Positions 38,679 to 46,774 of a stretch of DNA of 64,000 nucleotides are shown piece after piece (the stretch's first letter is position 1; each line of letters opens with the position of its first letter). A program made the position numbers and the translations under genes. The DNA is taken from NCBI RefSeq assembly GCF_010731595.1, contig NZ_AP022582.1, forward strand, positions 4,092,001 through 4,156,000, read 5' to 3'. The notes under the pieces are model-generated. The model saw only the letters and a program-made list of their open reading frames with translations. It did no database searches and had not been told where the DNA came from. This stretch comes from Mycobacterium seoulense. GTDB lineage: Bacteria; Actinomycetota; Actinomycetes; Mycobacteriales; Mycobacteriaceae.

Positions 38679-39884
38679 GTGAACGGCGATCAACCACCGC
38701 ACCGGCCCGAACCGCGTACCGAGCCGTCACCGGTGATCCGCCGCGGGGCTCGACCGCCGACACCGGCCGAGCAGACCACACCGCTGCGGCGGGCCACGCC
38801 ACCGCCACCCCCGTCGCCGCCCCGCGCCGCCGACCCGCCGCGCCCCATCCCGCCGGCGCCGCACACCCGCCGATCACCCGGCCCCCCACCGCGGCCCGCC
38901 CCGCCCGGCGCGCGCCGCCGACGCGGGTGGCGCCGCTGGCTCCGGGCGGTCACCTCCGCGGTGGTGATCGGCGCGCTGCTCGTCGGCATCGCCGCAGTGT
39001 GCGGGGCGGTTTGGTTCGACAGCAGGCTGCACCGCGACGACATCCTGACCGACTACCCCGGACGCCCCGGACCCGGCCGGGGCACGAACTGGCTGCTCGT
39101 CGGCTCCGACAGCCGCCAGGGGCTCACCCCCGAGCAGCAGCAGGACCTGGCCACCGGCGGTGACATCGGCAGCAGCCGTACGGACACCATCCTGCTGGTC
39201 CACCTGCCCGCGCTGTGGTCCGGCGGGCGGGTGACGATGGTGTCGATCCCGCGCGACTCCTACGTCCCGATCCCCGGCCACGGCAAGGACAAGATCAACG
39301 CCGCCTTCGCGATGGGCGGGGCCTCCTTGCTGGCCCAGACGGTGGAGCAGGCCACCGGGCTGCGACTCAACCACTACGCGGAAATCGGATTCGGCGGCTT
39401 CGCCGGCGTGGTCGACGCGCTGGGCGGGGTGACGGTGTGCCCGACGACCCCGCTCAACGACCCCCTGGCCGGCATCGACCTGCCGGCCGGCTGCCAGAAG
39501 CTCAACGGCCGCAACGCCCTCGGGTACGTCAGGACGCGCGACACCCCCCGGGCGGATCTGGACCGGATGGTCAACCAGCGGCAGTTCGTCGCGGCACTGC
39601 TGCACGCCGCCGCCAGCCCGGCGGTGTGGCTGAACCCGTCGCGCTGGTACGCGGTGCCGCGCGCGGTCGCCGACGCCCTGACCGTCGACCGCGGCGACCA
39701 CGTCTGGGACCTGGGCCGCCTGGGCTGGGGGCTGCGCGGCTCCCCCACCACACTGACGGTCCCCATCGGGGAGTTCACCAGCGGCGACGCCGGATCGGTG
39801 GTGGTGTGGAACCACGACGAGGCCGGCCGGCTGTTCGAGGCGCTGGCCAACGATGCGCCGGTGCCCACCGGCCCGCCGGACTAA
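38679..39884 (+). CDS. LytR-CpsA-Psr family cell-wall ligase-like protein (Rv3840 region)
   Basis: 401 residues from GTG. A Pro/Arg-rich cytoplasmic part (1-80), one membrane segment (about 90-112) and an extracellular LCP domain follow. The domain contains NWLLVGSDSRQG, RTDTILLVHLP, VSIPRDSYVPIPGHGKDKINAAFAMGG and LNGRNALGYVRTRDTPRADLDRMVNQRQF, so the key Asp/Arg residues are present. LCP enzymes attach arabinogalactan or other polymers to peptidoglycan. As I recall, M. tuberculosis Rv3840 is only about 137 residues, so this may be the intact ancestor. Its stop overlaps the convergent glpQ1 stop in CTAA. Confidence 0.82.
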   Translation: MNGDQPPHRPEPRTEPSPVIRRGARPPTPAEQTTPLRRATPPPPPSPPRAADPPRPIPPAPHTRRSPGPPPRPAPPGARRRRGWRRWLRAVTSAVVIGALLVGIAAVCGAVWFDSRLHRDDILTDYPGRPGPGRGTNWLLVGSDSRQGLTPEQQQDLATGGDIGSSRTDTILLVHLPALWSGGRVTMVSIPRDSYVPIPGHGKDKINAAFAMGGASLLAQTVEQATGLRLNHYAEIGFGGFAGVVDALGGVTVCPTTPLNDPLAGIDLPAGCQKLNGRNALGYVRTRDTPRADLDRMVNQRQFVAALLHAAASPAVWLNPSRWYAVPRAVADALTVDRGDHVWDLGRLGWGLRGSPTTLTVPIGEFTSGDAGSVVVWNHDEAGRLFEALANDAPVPTGPPD

Positions 39885-40693
39885 CCGACCCGGCCGTTTT
39901 GCAAGTAGGCCTTCGTGCGGCCGGGGTGGTGCGTGGCAAGCCAGGCCACTCCGACGTCGCGGCAGAAGTCGAGGTCTTCGTACTCGTCGACGTTCCAGCA
40001 GTACACGGCCCGGCCCTGGGCGATCGCGCGATCCGCCAGCTGGGGATATTCCTTGAGCGTCGCGAGCGAAGGCCCGACGGCGGTGGCGCCGACGGCCGTG
40101 GCCGCACCGCTGGTCAAGTAGCGCGCGGTCCTGCCGAGCAGCACGGTCGGCAGCAGCGGAGCGGCCCGCCGGATCCGCCAGACCGCGGCCGCCGAAAACG
40201 ACATCACCACCGCGCGGGACCGGTCGGCGGAGGCTGGGGCGGCGATGCCGAACCGGTGCAGGAGCGCGAGCAGCTTGGTTTCCACCAGCGAGCCGTACCG
40301 CACCGGGTGCTTGGTTTCGATGAAGAGCTTCACCGGCCGGCGCCAGTCGAGGACGAGCGAAACCAGGGCGTCCAGCGTCAGCAGGCTGGTGTCACCGTGG
40401 GTGCCGTCTTCGCGCCAGCTGTCGTGCCACGCTCCGTACTCGAGCTCGCGCAGCTCAGCGAGGGTCATCGTGCTGACCAGTCCGGCCCCGGTCGACGTCC
40501 GGTCCAGACGGCGGTCGTGCACGCACACCAGGTGGCCGTCGCGGGTCAGGCGCACGTCGCATTCCACGCCGTCGGCGCCCTCCTTGAGGGCGAGGTCGTA
40601 GGCGGCCAGCGTGTGTTCGGGCCGGGCGGCCGACGCGCCGCGGTGGGCTACCACAAAGGGGTGCCCGGCGAGCACCTCCTCGGCCCACGTCAT
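39881..40693 (-). CDS. glpQ1: Glycerophosphodiester phosphodiesterase GlpQ1
   Basis: 270 residues, GDPD TIM barrel. Catalytic His in VVAHRGASAARPEHTLAAY and VCVHDRRLDRTSTG, metal-binding Glu in GVECDVRLT and KLFIETKHP are all visible. It hydrolyses glycerophosphodiesters to glycerol-3-phosphate and the alcohol. No signal peptide, so cytosolic. Starts with ATG sharing ATGA with the upstream zinc-ribbon membrane-protein gene. In M. tuberculosis bfrB lies between Rv3840 and this gene. Confidence 0.92.
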   Translation of the reverse strand: MTWAEEVLAGHPFVVAHRGASAARPEHTLAAYDLALKEGADGVECDVRLTRDGHLVCVHDRRLDRTSTGAGLVSTMTLAELRELEYGAWHDSWREDGTHGDTSLLTLDALVSLVLDWRRPVKLFIETKHPVRYGSLVETKLLALLHRFGIAAPASADRSRAVVMSFSAAAVWRIRRAAPLLPTVLLGRTARYLTSGAATAVGATAVGPSLATLKEYPQLADRAIAQGRAVYCWNVDEYEDLDFCRDVGVAWLATHHPGRTKAYLQNGRVG

Positions 40694-41736
40694 ACGCCTA
40701 ATGCTGCCGCTTCCTGCCCCTCCAGCTCAACCGGGCGCGAGGGGGGCGCCGGGTCGTCGGAGACCACAACCCAGCGGTGCGCGGGCCGTTCGACCGGTTT
40801 CCGCTCGAAACCCTCGAAAACCCGGGCGGCCGCGGCGACCGTCAGCGCCGCGAGCAGGTATGCAAAAACCATGGTGATCGTGTTGTTGGCGATGCCCTGC
40901 GCGTCGCTGGCGAAGCTGGTGGCCATGGCGAAGACGGAGACCAGGTAGCTGGCCACCCACGCGACCCACCACTGGACGATCGGTCGGCGTATCCGCGAGT
41001 AATGGTCCTCCACGATCGCCAGCTCGATGACGTAGACCGGCGCCCACAACAGATTGGCCAGCGGCACCACGCACCCCGCCCACAAGGTTCGGGTGGACCG
41101 CGGCTCGGGCAGCCCGTGATGCGCGAACACGGCGGCGCGGCGAGCGATGAGCCAACGGATCAGCATCACCCCGGAGGTGAGCACCGCCGCGATCGCGGCC
41201 ACGCTGGCCAGGATGCCGAGCCAGTCCGCCCCTGCGGCCACCCACGAGTTCAGCAGGGTGTTCCGGTTGATGATCAGCAGCACGTATCGCACGACATAGA
41301 CCAGAGCCGCGATGCCGAGGACGAGCACGCTGACAAACAGCGTGGTGCGGATCATCGGCACGGCCGGCCCCGGGCGCGCGGCCGCTTCGGCCGCCGCCGG
41401 CGTTTGCTCGACGCGGTCGGCCAGGCCCCAGCGCGGCATCACGGCATAACGCGGAGTGGGGCCGAGGGGACGCCGTCCGCGCCGGGTGGCCGGCGCGGCG
41501 CCGGGACGCACCGCTATCCAGCGAAAGCCCGGCGGTAGGCGCGGCGGAGTGCGCTGCCATCCCCGGGCCCCGGAGGGTCGGCTCGCCGGCGCGGCGGTTT
41601 GCGCGCCCCACCGTGGATCGGGCGCCGGCGCGTCCGGCAGGGGGGCCATCAGGGCTCCCCGACAACGGGGACACCACTCGCGTTGCCGCTCGCGCACGTT
41701 CCACCGAGTGCCGCATTGGGAGCACACCTGGATCAC
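40690..41736 (-). CDS. Zinc-ribbon membrane protein, DUF4328 (Rv3843c)
   Basis: 348 residues from GTG. The N-terminus is a zinc ribbon (CSQCGTRWNVRERQREWCPRC, CXXC-X14-CXXC). A Pro/Arg-rich linker follows, then four to five membrane segments (about 130-300) typical of DUF4328. Function unknown. It is coupled by ATGA to glpQ1. Its upstream side is a 406-base spacer with DnaA boxes, so its promoter must lie among them. Confidence 0.8.
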   Translation of the reverse strand: MIQVCSQCGTRWNVRERQREWCPRCRGALMAPLPDAPAPDPRWGAQTAAPASRPSGARGWQRTPPRLPPGFRWIAVRPGAAPATRRGRRPLGPTPRYAVMPRWGLADRVEQTPAAAEAAARPGPAVPMIRTTLFVSVLVLGIAALVYVVRYVLLIINRNTLLNSWVAAGADWLGILASVAAIAAVLTSGVMLIRWLIARRAAVFAHHGLPEPRSTRTLWAGCVVPLANLLWAPVYVIELAIVEDHYSRIRRPIVQWWVAWVASYLVSVFAMATSFASDAQGIANNTITMVFAYLLAALTVAAAARVFEGFERKPVERPAHRWVVVSDDPAPPSRPVELEGQEAAALGV

Positions 41737-41829
41737 CGGACTAGCCTAACCGCGCGATCATGCGCGCCGCGGGACGCGGCGACGGTGGCTCGAGCCCGGG
41801 GCCGTCGGCTATCTACCGGGCCGTCGTGA

Positions 41830-41928
41830 CTATCCACAGTTTCCACAGGTTTATCCACATGCGGATCGCGGGTAAGGGAAGCGTTACTACAGCGTTACCG
41901 GGGTGGCCGTGGTTCGACATGTGGATAA
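41830..41928. promoter_or_regulatory. Cluster of DnaA boxes
   Basis: CTATCCACA (41830-41838, one mismatch), TTTCCACA (41840-41847, weak), TTATCCACA (41851-41859, consensus) and TGTGGATAA (41920-41928, consensus in reverse orientation). Two exact and two near boxes in 99 bases in a GC-rich genome are unlikely by chance. Possible roles are a DnaA titration site, a replication-linked promoter, or an accessory replication element. Confidence 0.65.
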
Positions 41929-42093
41929 CACCGCAGGCTTCTCGGCGTGCCATCGACAGCCCGGAAGGTCGTTGAGCGAATGGATGACCTCCGGTCACAA
42001 ACTTCCGGGCCCGACCTCCCCCAACCCGCACGTCAGTGCACCGTTTTCCAACCCCGGTTTGAAGCGCTATGATCGCGTTCGCGAAAAATTGTT

Positions 42094-42109
42094 TGTGACT
42101 CACCTCACT
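42094..42109 (+). promoter_or_regulatory. CRP-like binding site
   Basis: TGTGACTCACCTCACT fits TGTGA-N6-TCACA with one mismatch. It is 33 bases upstream of the 51-codon ORF and may place it, and perhaps sodA, under cAMP-receptor-protein control. Confidence 0.45.
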
Positions 42110-42142
42110 ACCGCGGGGTGAGGGGCGGGTGAAAGGCGATTG

Positions 42143-42298
42143 ATGGCCACGCATTCGTTCGGTCCGGGTTCACCGGCCCCCTCGAAGTCGTACTCCGGCT
42201 CGCCCGCGTGGAATCACAGCTACAGCATCGCCGCATTGCGCGCCGGGCTCATCGCGCTCGCGCTGCTGGCGATTCTCGCCCTCATCGTTTTGTCCTGA
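42143..42298 (+). CDS. 51-residue single-pass membrane protein
   Basis: MATHSFGPGSPAPSKSYSGS and then a C-terminal hydrophobic helix ALRAGLIALALLAILALIVLS. AAAGG lies 6 bases before the ATG and a perfect 12-base hairpin follows the stop, so it looks like a genuine small transcription unit. No family is recognised. Located directly upstream of sodA on the same strand. Confidence 0.6.
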   Translation: MATHSFGPGSPAPSKSYSGSPAWNHSYSIAALRAGLIALALLAILALIVLS

Positions 42299-42317
42299 TT
42301 CGCCTGGTCTTGATTCG

Positions 42318-42345
42318 GCTCCGAACGGGTACCCCCGTTCGGAGC
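42318..42345 (+). terminator. Stem-loop between the 51-codon gene and sodA
   Basis: Arms GCTCCGAACGGG (42318-42329) and CCCGTTCGGAGC (42334-42345) pair perfectly around TACC. No T-tract follows, so it may be a weak terminator or an mRNA-stabilising or attenuating structure 113 bases before the sodA start. Confidence 0.55.
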
Positions 42346-42457
42346 TCATAGCGGCCGTTCTTGCGGTCCGTCCGGTCATGGAGCAGGGTTGTCTACGGCT
42401 GGCCGCCGCGTTGGCGGGCCCGCGGAGCGTAAGAAGACAATCGAAGAAAGGAACGCC

Positions 42458-43081
42458 GTGGCTGAATACACCCTGCCCGATTTGGACTGGGACTACGCAG
42501 CGTTGGAACCTCACATCTCGGGTCAGATCAACGAGATCCATCACACCAAGCACCACGCCACGTACGTCAAAGGCGTGAACGACGCCGTTGCCAAACTCGA
42601 AGAGGCACGCGCCAACGACGACCACGCCGCGATCTTCCTGAACGAAAAGAACCTGGCCTTCCACCTCGGCGGCCACGTCAACCACTCGATCTGGTGGAAG
42701 AACCTGTCGCCGGACGGCGGCGACAAGCCGACCGGCGAGCTCGCCGCGGCGATCGACGACGCCTTCGGGTCGTTCGACAAATTCCGTGCCCAGTTCAGCG
42801 CGGCCGCCAATGGCCTTCAGGGTTCGGGCTGGGCGGTCCTGGGTTATGACACGCTCGGCGACAGACTGCTCACCTTCCAGTTGTATGACCAGCAGGCCAA
42901 CGTTCCGCTCGGCATCATTCCCCTGCTGCAGGTCGACATGTGGGAGCACGCCTTCTACCTGCAGTACAAGAACGTCAAGGCGGACTACGTCAAGGCCTTC
43001 TGGAACGTCGTCAACTGGGCCGACGTGCAGAAGCGGTACGCGGCCGCCACGTCGAAAACCAGCGGGCTGATCTTCGGCTGA
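42458..43081 (+). CDS. sodA: Superoxide dismutase SodA (Mn-type residue signature)
   Basis: 207 residues, usual length. Metal ligands are His28, His76, and the Asp and His of [11 protein letters not shown]. Residue 145 is Gln (LYDQQAN), where M. tuberculosis has His. This residue is known to decide Mn (Gln) against Fe (His) in mycobacterial SodA, so the protein is likely Mn-dependent. It disproportionates superoxide and is partly exported though it has no classical signal peptide. GTG start with AAAGGA 6 bases upstream. A strong terminator follows. Confidence 0.96.
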   Translation: MAEYTLPDLDWDYAALEPHISGQINEIHHTKHHATYVKGVNDAVAKLEEARANDDHAAIFLNEKNLAFHLGGHVNHSIWWKNLSPDGGDKPTGELAAAIDDAFGSFDKFRAQFSAAANGLQGSGWAVLGYDTLGDRLLTFQLYDQQANVPLGIIPLLQVDMWEHAFYLQYKNVKADYVKAFWNVVNWADVQKRYAAATSKTSGLIFG

Positions 43082-43099
43082 GTCCACCTCGATCGGCAC

Positions 43100-43128
43100 G
43101 GGGCGTCGCGCGCCATGCGCGGCGCCCC
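43100..43128 (+). terminator. Terminator after sodA
   Basis: Arms GGGGCGTCGCGC (43100-43111) and GCGCGGCGCCCC (43117-43128) pair with a single G-T pair, 18 bases past the sodA stop, followed by TGGCGTTTG. Confidence 0.65.
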
Positions 43129-43276
43129 TGGCGTTTGTCCGGCCACGAATCGGGCATTCCGAGAACATGTGCGCCACTAGCCGTGTCGGGTTGCACGGCG
43201 CCTAACCCGCAGGCATGCTTAGTCATTCGAGCTACCAGTGTGGTTAATCGGACGGAGGCGTCGCGCGGAGGTCGAA

Positions 43277-43810
43277 ATGGAAACTGGGTCTGACCGCCCG
43301 ATAGGGGTTTCCCCTTTCCATGCTCGTGGTGCCCTGAAAGGGTTTGTGATCTCCGGCCGTTGGCCCGATTCGACCAAGGAGTGGGCCCAGCTGCTCATGG
43401 TGGCTGTGCGGGTCGCGTCGTTGCCCGGATTGCTCTCCACCACAACGGTGTTCGGGGCCCGGGAGGAGTTGCCCGACGCGCCCGAGCCCGGCACCGTCGG
43501 CCTGGTGCTCGCCGAGGGCACCGTCTTCGGTGAATCGGCAATCCAGCCAGGCTATTTCGCCGATCATCAACCGCCCGCGCTGCTGATGCTGCATCCGCCT
43601 TCGGAGACCACGCCTTCCCTGCCCGAATGCAGCGGCGCGGCGTCTGGCTGCGTACTGCTTCCCGGCTTGCCATATCTGGGACTCGAGCATCGGGCGGCCT
43701 GGGTGGAAGCCGAGGCCGACGGCACGATCACGTCCATGGTGAGCCGAGTCGGCGTCGATCCCATCAGCCATCCCGATACCGCGATTTTGGCGATGCTGCT
43801 CGCGGCATAG
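43277..43810 (+). CDS. Conserved protein of unknown function (Rv3847)
   Basis: 177 residues, the same length as M. tuberculosis Rv3847. GGAGGTCG stands just before the ATG (METGSDRPIG). No signal, membrane segment or catalytic motif. The protein is rich in Leu, Pro and Ala with hydrophobic beta stretches (FVISGRW, VGLVLAEGTVFG). Position between sodA and espR is conserved. In M. tuberculosis Rv3848 comes next; it is absent here. Confidence 0.75.
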   Translation: METGSDRPIGVSPFHARGALKGFVISGRWPDSTKEWAQLLMVAVRVASLPGLLSTTTVFGAREELPDAPEPGTVGLVLAEGTVFGESAIQPGYFADHQPPALLMLHPPSETTPSLPECSGAASGCVLLPGLPYLGLEHRAAWVEAEADGTITSMVSRVGVDPISHPDTAILAMLLAA

Positions 43811-44291
43811 GCTGCGGCGCCCCGGACGCAGCCATCGGCCGCCGACTGGGACGGCCAGGGCACGCCGCGGGCGCCCCGGTCGCCCACGAGCTCCGATTCG
43901 TGATTCCCGGCGCGTTCCGCGCGCAGCCATTCCGGACGCTCCACGCGTCTGACAGCAAATAAGGCGTTAAGCAAACATAAATTGCTGCCCGGTTGCGGTG
44001 CGACCGCCCAGCACGCCGCCATCCTACACTTCGCCGAGACCGGCACCGCTGGCCCGCCACCGTGGGCCCGATCGCTAATTCTGCGTATAACCTGTGAGTT
44101 TCGCGGATTTAGTGGACACCTCAGCGAATCAGTTAGACGCTCGTCAAGTGTGGCATCGGCACGTTCCAGCTACGTCCGACGCATATCCGTGGGGGTTTGC
44201 ACCTGGTTAGGGACACAAACCCTCGCTACCATGATCAGCAAATACACCTAGGTAATAGTTCACTTCTACAGCCCAGTGGAGGTCATATCCA
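43811..44291. other. Intergenic region upstream of espR
   Basis: 481 bases without a supportable gene. The last 240 bases are AT-richer (e.g. CAAACATAAATTG near 43974 and TATAACCTGTGAG near 44095) and presumably hold the espR promoter and binding sites for autoregulation by EspR. TAATAG near 44253 and TATAAC near 44085 are candidate -10 boxes. Rv3848 occupies this position in M. tuberculosis. Confidence 0.45.
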
Positions 44292-44690
44292 ATGAGCACG
44301 ACGTTCGCTGCTCGCCTGAACCGCCTGTTCGACACGGTGTATCCGCCGGGACGGGGGCCGCACACCTCCGCGGAAGTGATCGCGGCGCTCAAGGCGGAGG
44401 GCGTCACGATGTCGGCTCCCTACCTGTCGCAGTTGCGGTCGGGGAACCGCACCAACCCGTCGTCGGCGACCATGGCCGCATTGGCCAACTTCTTCCGCAT
44501 CAAGCCGGCCTACTTCACCGACGACGAGTACTACGAGAAGCTCGATAGGGAGTTGTCGTTCCTGGCCACGATGCGCGACGACGGAGTGCGCCGTATCGCC
44601 CTGCGCGCATCCGAGTTGTCCCCCGAGGCCCAGCACGAGGTCATGCAGCGGGTCAACGAGCTGCGCCGCGCGGAGCACCTGGACGCGTAG
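44292..44690 (+). CDS. espR: Nucleoid-associated regulator EspR
   Basis: 132 residues, identical length to the M. tuberculosis protein. The N-terminal helix-turn-helix (TMSAPYLSQLRSGNRTNPSSATMAALANFF, about 38-67) and the C-terminal dimerisation helices (RIALRASELSPEAQHEVMQRVNELR) are clear. EspR activates espACD for ESX-1 secretion and binds widely as an architectural protein. GGAGGT 9 bases before the ATG. It is retained although no ESX-1 gene is in the window, suggesting its general role matters more. Confidence 0.95.
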   Translation: MSTTFAARLNRLFDTVYPPGRGPHTSAEVIAALKAEGVTMSAPYLSQLRSGNRTNPSSATMAALANFFRIKPAYFTDDEYYEKLDRELSFLATMRDDGVRRIALRASELSPEAQHEVMQRVNELRRAEHLDA

Positions 44691-44828
44691 CCGTACCGAC
44701 TGCAGACGCCCATCCCCGGCCGCCCCGACCTGGAGGGCTTCCGCCCGCCCACGCCGATTAGGGTTGGCTCACGGGATCGCGCACGCGCGAAAGCGATAGT
44801 CCACAACAGACCGGGGAGGCGGCCGGGA

Positions 44829-45485
44829 ATGGGCCTGTTCCGCAAGCGAAAGAGTCGCGCGACGCGTCGCGCCGAAGCCCGTGCGATCAAGGCCCGCGCG
44901 AAGCTGGAGGCCAAGCTCGCCGCCAAGAACGAGACCCGCCGATACCAGGCGGCCCAGCGGGCGGAGGCCAAGGCACTCCGGGCGCAGATCAAAGCCCAAC
45001 GGGACAGCGACCGGACGGCGTTGAAGGTCGCCGAGGCCGAACTCAAAGCAGCGCGCGAGGGGAAGATTCTCTCCCCGACGCGCATCCGCCGGACGCTGAC
45101 CGTGTCCCGGCTGCTCGCGCCGATCCTCACTCCGCTGATCTACCGTGCCGCCGTCTCGGCGCGCGCGCTGATCGATCAGCGCCGCGCGGACCGACTCGGG
45201 ATCCCGTTGGCCCAGATCGGGCAGTTCTCCGGCCACGGCGCGCAGCTGTCGGCGCGGATCGCCGGCGCGGAGAAGTCCCTGCGAGCCGTGCAAGACAAGA
45301 AGCCAAAGGACGCCGAGACCAAGCAGTTCGTGTCGGCCATCACCGAGCGGCTCGCCGATCTGTCGGCGGCCGTCACGGCCGCGGAGAACATGCCGGCCGC
45401 GCGGCGCCGGGCGGCCCACGCCGCGATCGCGGCGCAGCTCGACGGCATCGAGGCGGACCTGATGGCCCGGCTCGGGTTGAGCTGA
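44829..45485 (+). CDS. DUF6474-like helical protein (Rv3850)
   Basis: 218 residues. Basic N-terminus (FRKRKSRATRRAEARAIKARAKLEAKLAAKNETRR in parts) and long heptad-rich helices suggest a coiled coil up to about residue 80. A hydrophobic region (SRLLAPILTPLIYRAAVSAR) follows and then a helical tail. Function unknown; position next to espR and the H-NS-like gene is conserved. GGGGAGG lies 9 bases before the ATG. Confidence 0.8.
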   Translation: MGLFRKRKSRATRRAEARAIKARAKLEAKLAAKNETRRYQAAQRAEAKALRAQIKAQRDSDRTALKVAEAELKAAREGKILSPTRIRRTLTVSRLLAPILTPLIYRAAVSARALIDQRRADRLGIPLAQIGQFSGHGAQLSARIAGAEKSLRAVQDKKPKDAETKQFVSAITERLADLSAAVTAAENMPAARRRAAHAAIAAQLDGIEADLMARLGLS

Positions 45486-45491
45486 CCGCGG

Positions 45492-46181
45492 ATGGGGTCC
45501 GGCATGTCGCTGCGCGCGCGGCGGACGACGCGCCTGCCGATCGCGGTGGCCGCCGCCGTCGCGCTCTATCTCGGCTCGGCGGCGCACCTCCCGGCGGCGT
45601 GGGCGCACGTCCACGCCACCAGCGACGACGCGGTGCGGGGCGCCACCGCGCTCGTCACCTTTCAGGTCCCCAACGAATCGAACACCGGCGCGGCGACCAC
45701 CGCGCTCAGCGTCGCCCTGCCCGACGTGGCCTCGGCGCGCGCCGAAAGCATGCCGGGGTGGACGGCCAAGCTCGACCGCGACGCGGCGTCTGGCGCCGTG
45801 CACTCGGTGACGTGGACGGCAGCGCCGGGCGGCGGCATCGGGGCTGATCAGTTCGCGCTGTTCCGGATATCGGTGAAGCTGCCCGACGCCGAGACGGTGA
45901 GCTTTCCGGCCACGCAGACCTACTCCGACGGCGTGGTGGTGAAGTGGGACCAGGCCCCGCAGCCGGGCGGTGGCGAGCCCGAGTATCCGGCGCCCACGCT
46001 GACGCTGGCCGCGGGACCGGCGGCCGCGCACGACCACCATCCGCCCTCCACCGCGCCGGCCCAGCAGGCGACCACGCCACAGCCCAAGTCGTCGGATGAC
46101 ACCGCCCGACTGCTGGGGGGCGCGGCATTGGTCGTCGCCGCACTGGGTATCTGCCTCGCGCTGATCCGCCGACGGACATGA
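45492..46181 (+). CDS. YcnI-like copper-binding exported protein (DUF1775)
   Basis: 229 residues. Signal peptide (residues 16-38) ends before HVHATSDDAVRGATALVTFQVPNES; the mature protein would begin with His, as needed for the copper-binding His brace of YcnI. Conserved TAKLDRDA and VTWTAAPGGGIGADQFALFRISVKLP follow, then a Pro-rich linker and a C-terminal membrane anchor. It overlaps the CopC gene by ATGA, so the pair is a copper-trafficking unit. Not between espR and hns in M. tuberculosis as a full gene, to my memory. ATG at 45504 is an alternative start. Confidence 0.82.
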   Translation: MGSGMSLRARRTTRLPIAVAAAVALYLGSAAHLPAAWAHVHATSDDAVRGATALVTFQVPNESNTGAATTALSVALPDVASARAESMPGWTAKLDRDAASGAVHSVTWTAAPGGGIGADQFALFRISVKLPDAETVSFPATQTYSDGVVVKWDQAPQPGGGEPEYPAPTLTLAAGPAAAHDHHPPSTAPAQQATTPQPKSSDDTARLLGGAALVVAALGICLALIRRRT

Positions 46182-46678
46182 GGCGGTTGGCGATCGCCGC
46201 ATGCGTCGCCGCCCTGCTGGTGATCGCTACGCTGACCGCGCCCGCGGCGTCGGCGCACGCCGCGCGGATAGCCACCGATCCGGCCGACAACGCGGAGCTC
46301 GCGACCGGTCCCGCGCGGGTGAGCGCCACCTTCAACGAACAGCTGCAGAGCACGTTCGCGGCCATGACGGTCGTCGGGCCTGACGGCAACACGTGGTCGG
46401 CCGGCGACCCCACGGTGCGGGGTGCGATGGTCGGCATCGACCTGCGGCCGCTGGGGCCCGCCGGGACCTACACGGTGAACTACCGGGTGACGTCCGCCGA
46501 CGGTCACGTGGTCTCCGGCTCGTGGTCGTTTCGGTTGACGGTGCCGGGCACGGGGACGCCGGGCCCGCCGGCGGGGCGCGCCCCCGCCGGCGGTGAGGTC
46601 CCGGTGTGGCCGTTCGTCGTGGTGGCGGGGCTGCTCGTCGCCGGGGGCGCCCTGTGGGCGGTGCGGCGCAGACCGTGA
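46178..46678 (+). CDS. CopC-domain copper-binding protein
   Basis: 166 residues. Signal peptide (about 1-26), mature N-terminus HAARIATDPADNAELATGPARV, and the second part of the copper site SADGHVVSGSWSFRL. The combination of N-terminal His and the Asp/His pair is the Cu(II) site of CopC. A membrane segment at about 143-162 anchors it. The likely role is periplasmic copper binding or delivery, jointly with the coupled YcnI protein. M. tuberculosis Rv3851 may correspond to part of this gene. Confidence 0.82.
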   Translation: MRRLAIAACVAALLVIATLTAPAASAHAARIATDPADNAELATGPARVSATFNEQLQSTFAAMTVVGPDGNTWSAGDPTVRGAMVGIDLRPLGPAGTYTVNYRVTSADGHVVSGSWSFRLTVPGTGTPGPPAGRAPAGGEVPVWPFVVVAGLLVAGGALWAVRRRP

Positions 46679-46774
46679 CCGGCGCCCGAGGCGCCCACAC
46701 TCGTGCTGGCATGATGGGTTCGAAGAACCCGCGTGGGCTAGAAAACTACTGAAGAAAGCTCAAGGAGCGGCCGC

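Larger units (their letters stand above)
41737..42142. other. 406-base spacer with DnaA boxes
   Basis: The spacer separates the zinc-ribbon membrane gene from a small ORF in front of sodA. It holds a DnaA-box cluster (41830-41928), a CRP-like site (42094-42109) and an AT-rich patch GCGAAAAATTGTTTG near 42081. There is no convincing protein gene. I recall that the equivalent M. tuberculosis region has been reported to express a small RNA; I cannot define RNA ends here. Confidence 0.5.

Noticed and set aside
41830..41928. The DnaA-box cluster as the chromosomal origin oriC
   Set aside because: Neither dnaA nor dnaN is adjacent and the number of boxes is too small; a secondary DnaA site is more likely.
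42318..42345. Hairpin before sodA as a riboswitch
   Set aside because: A single simple stem without conserved loops; better explained as a terminator or stabiliser.
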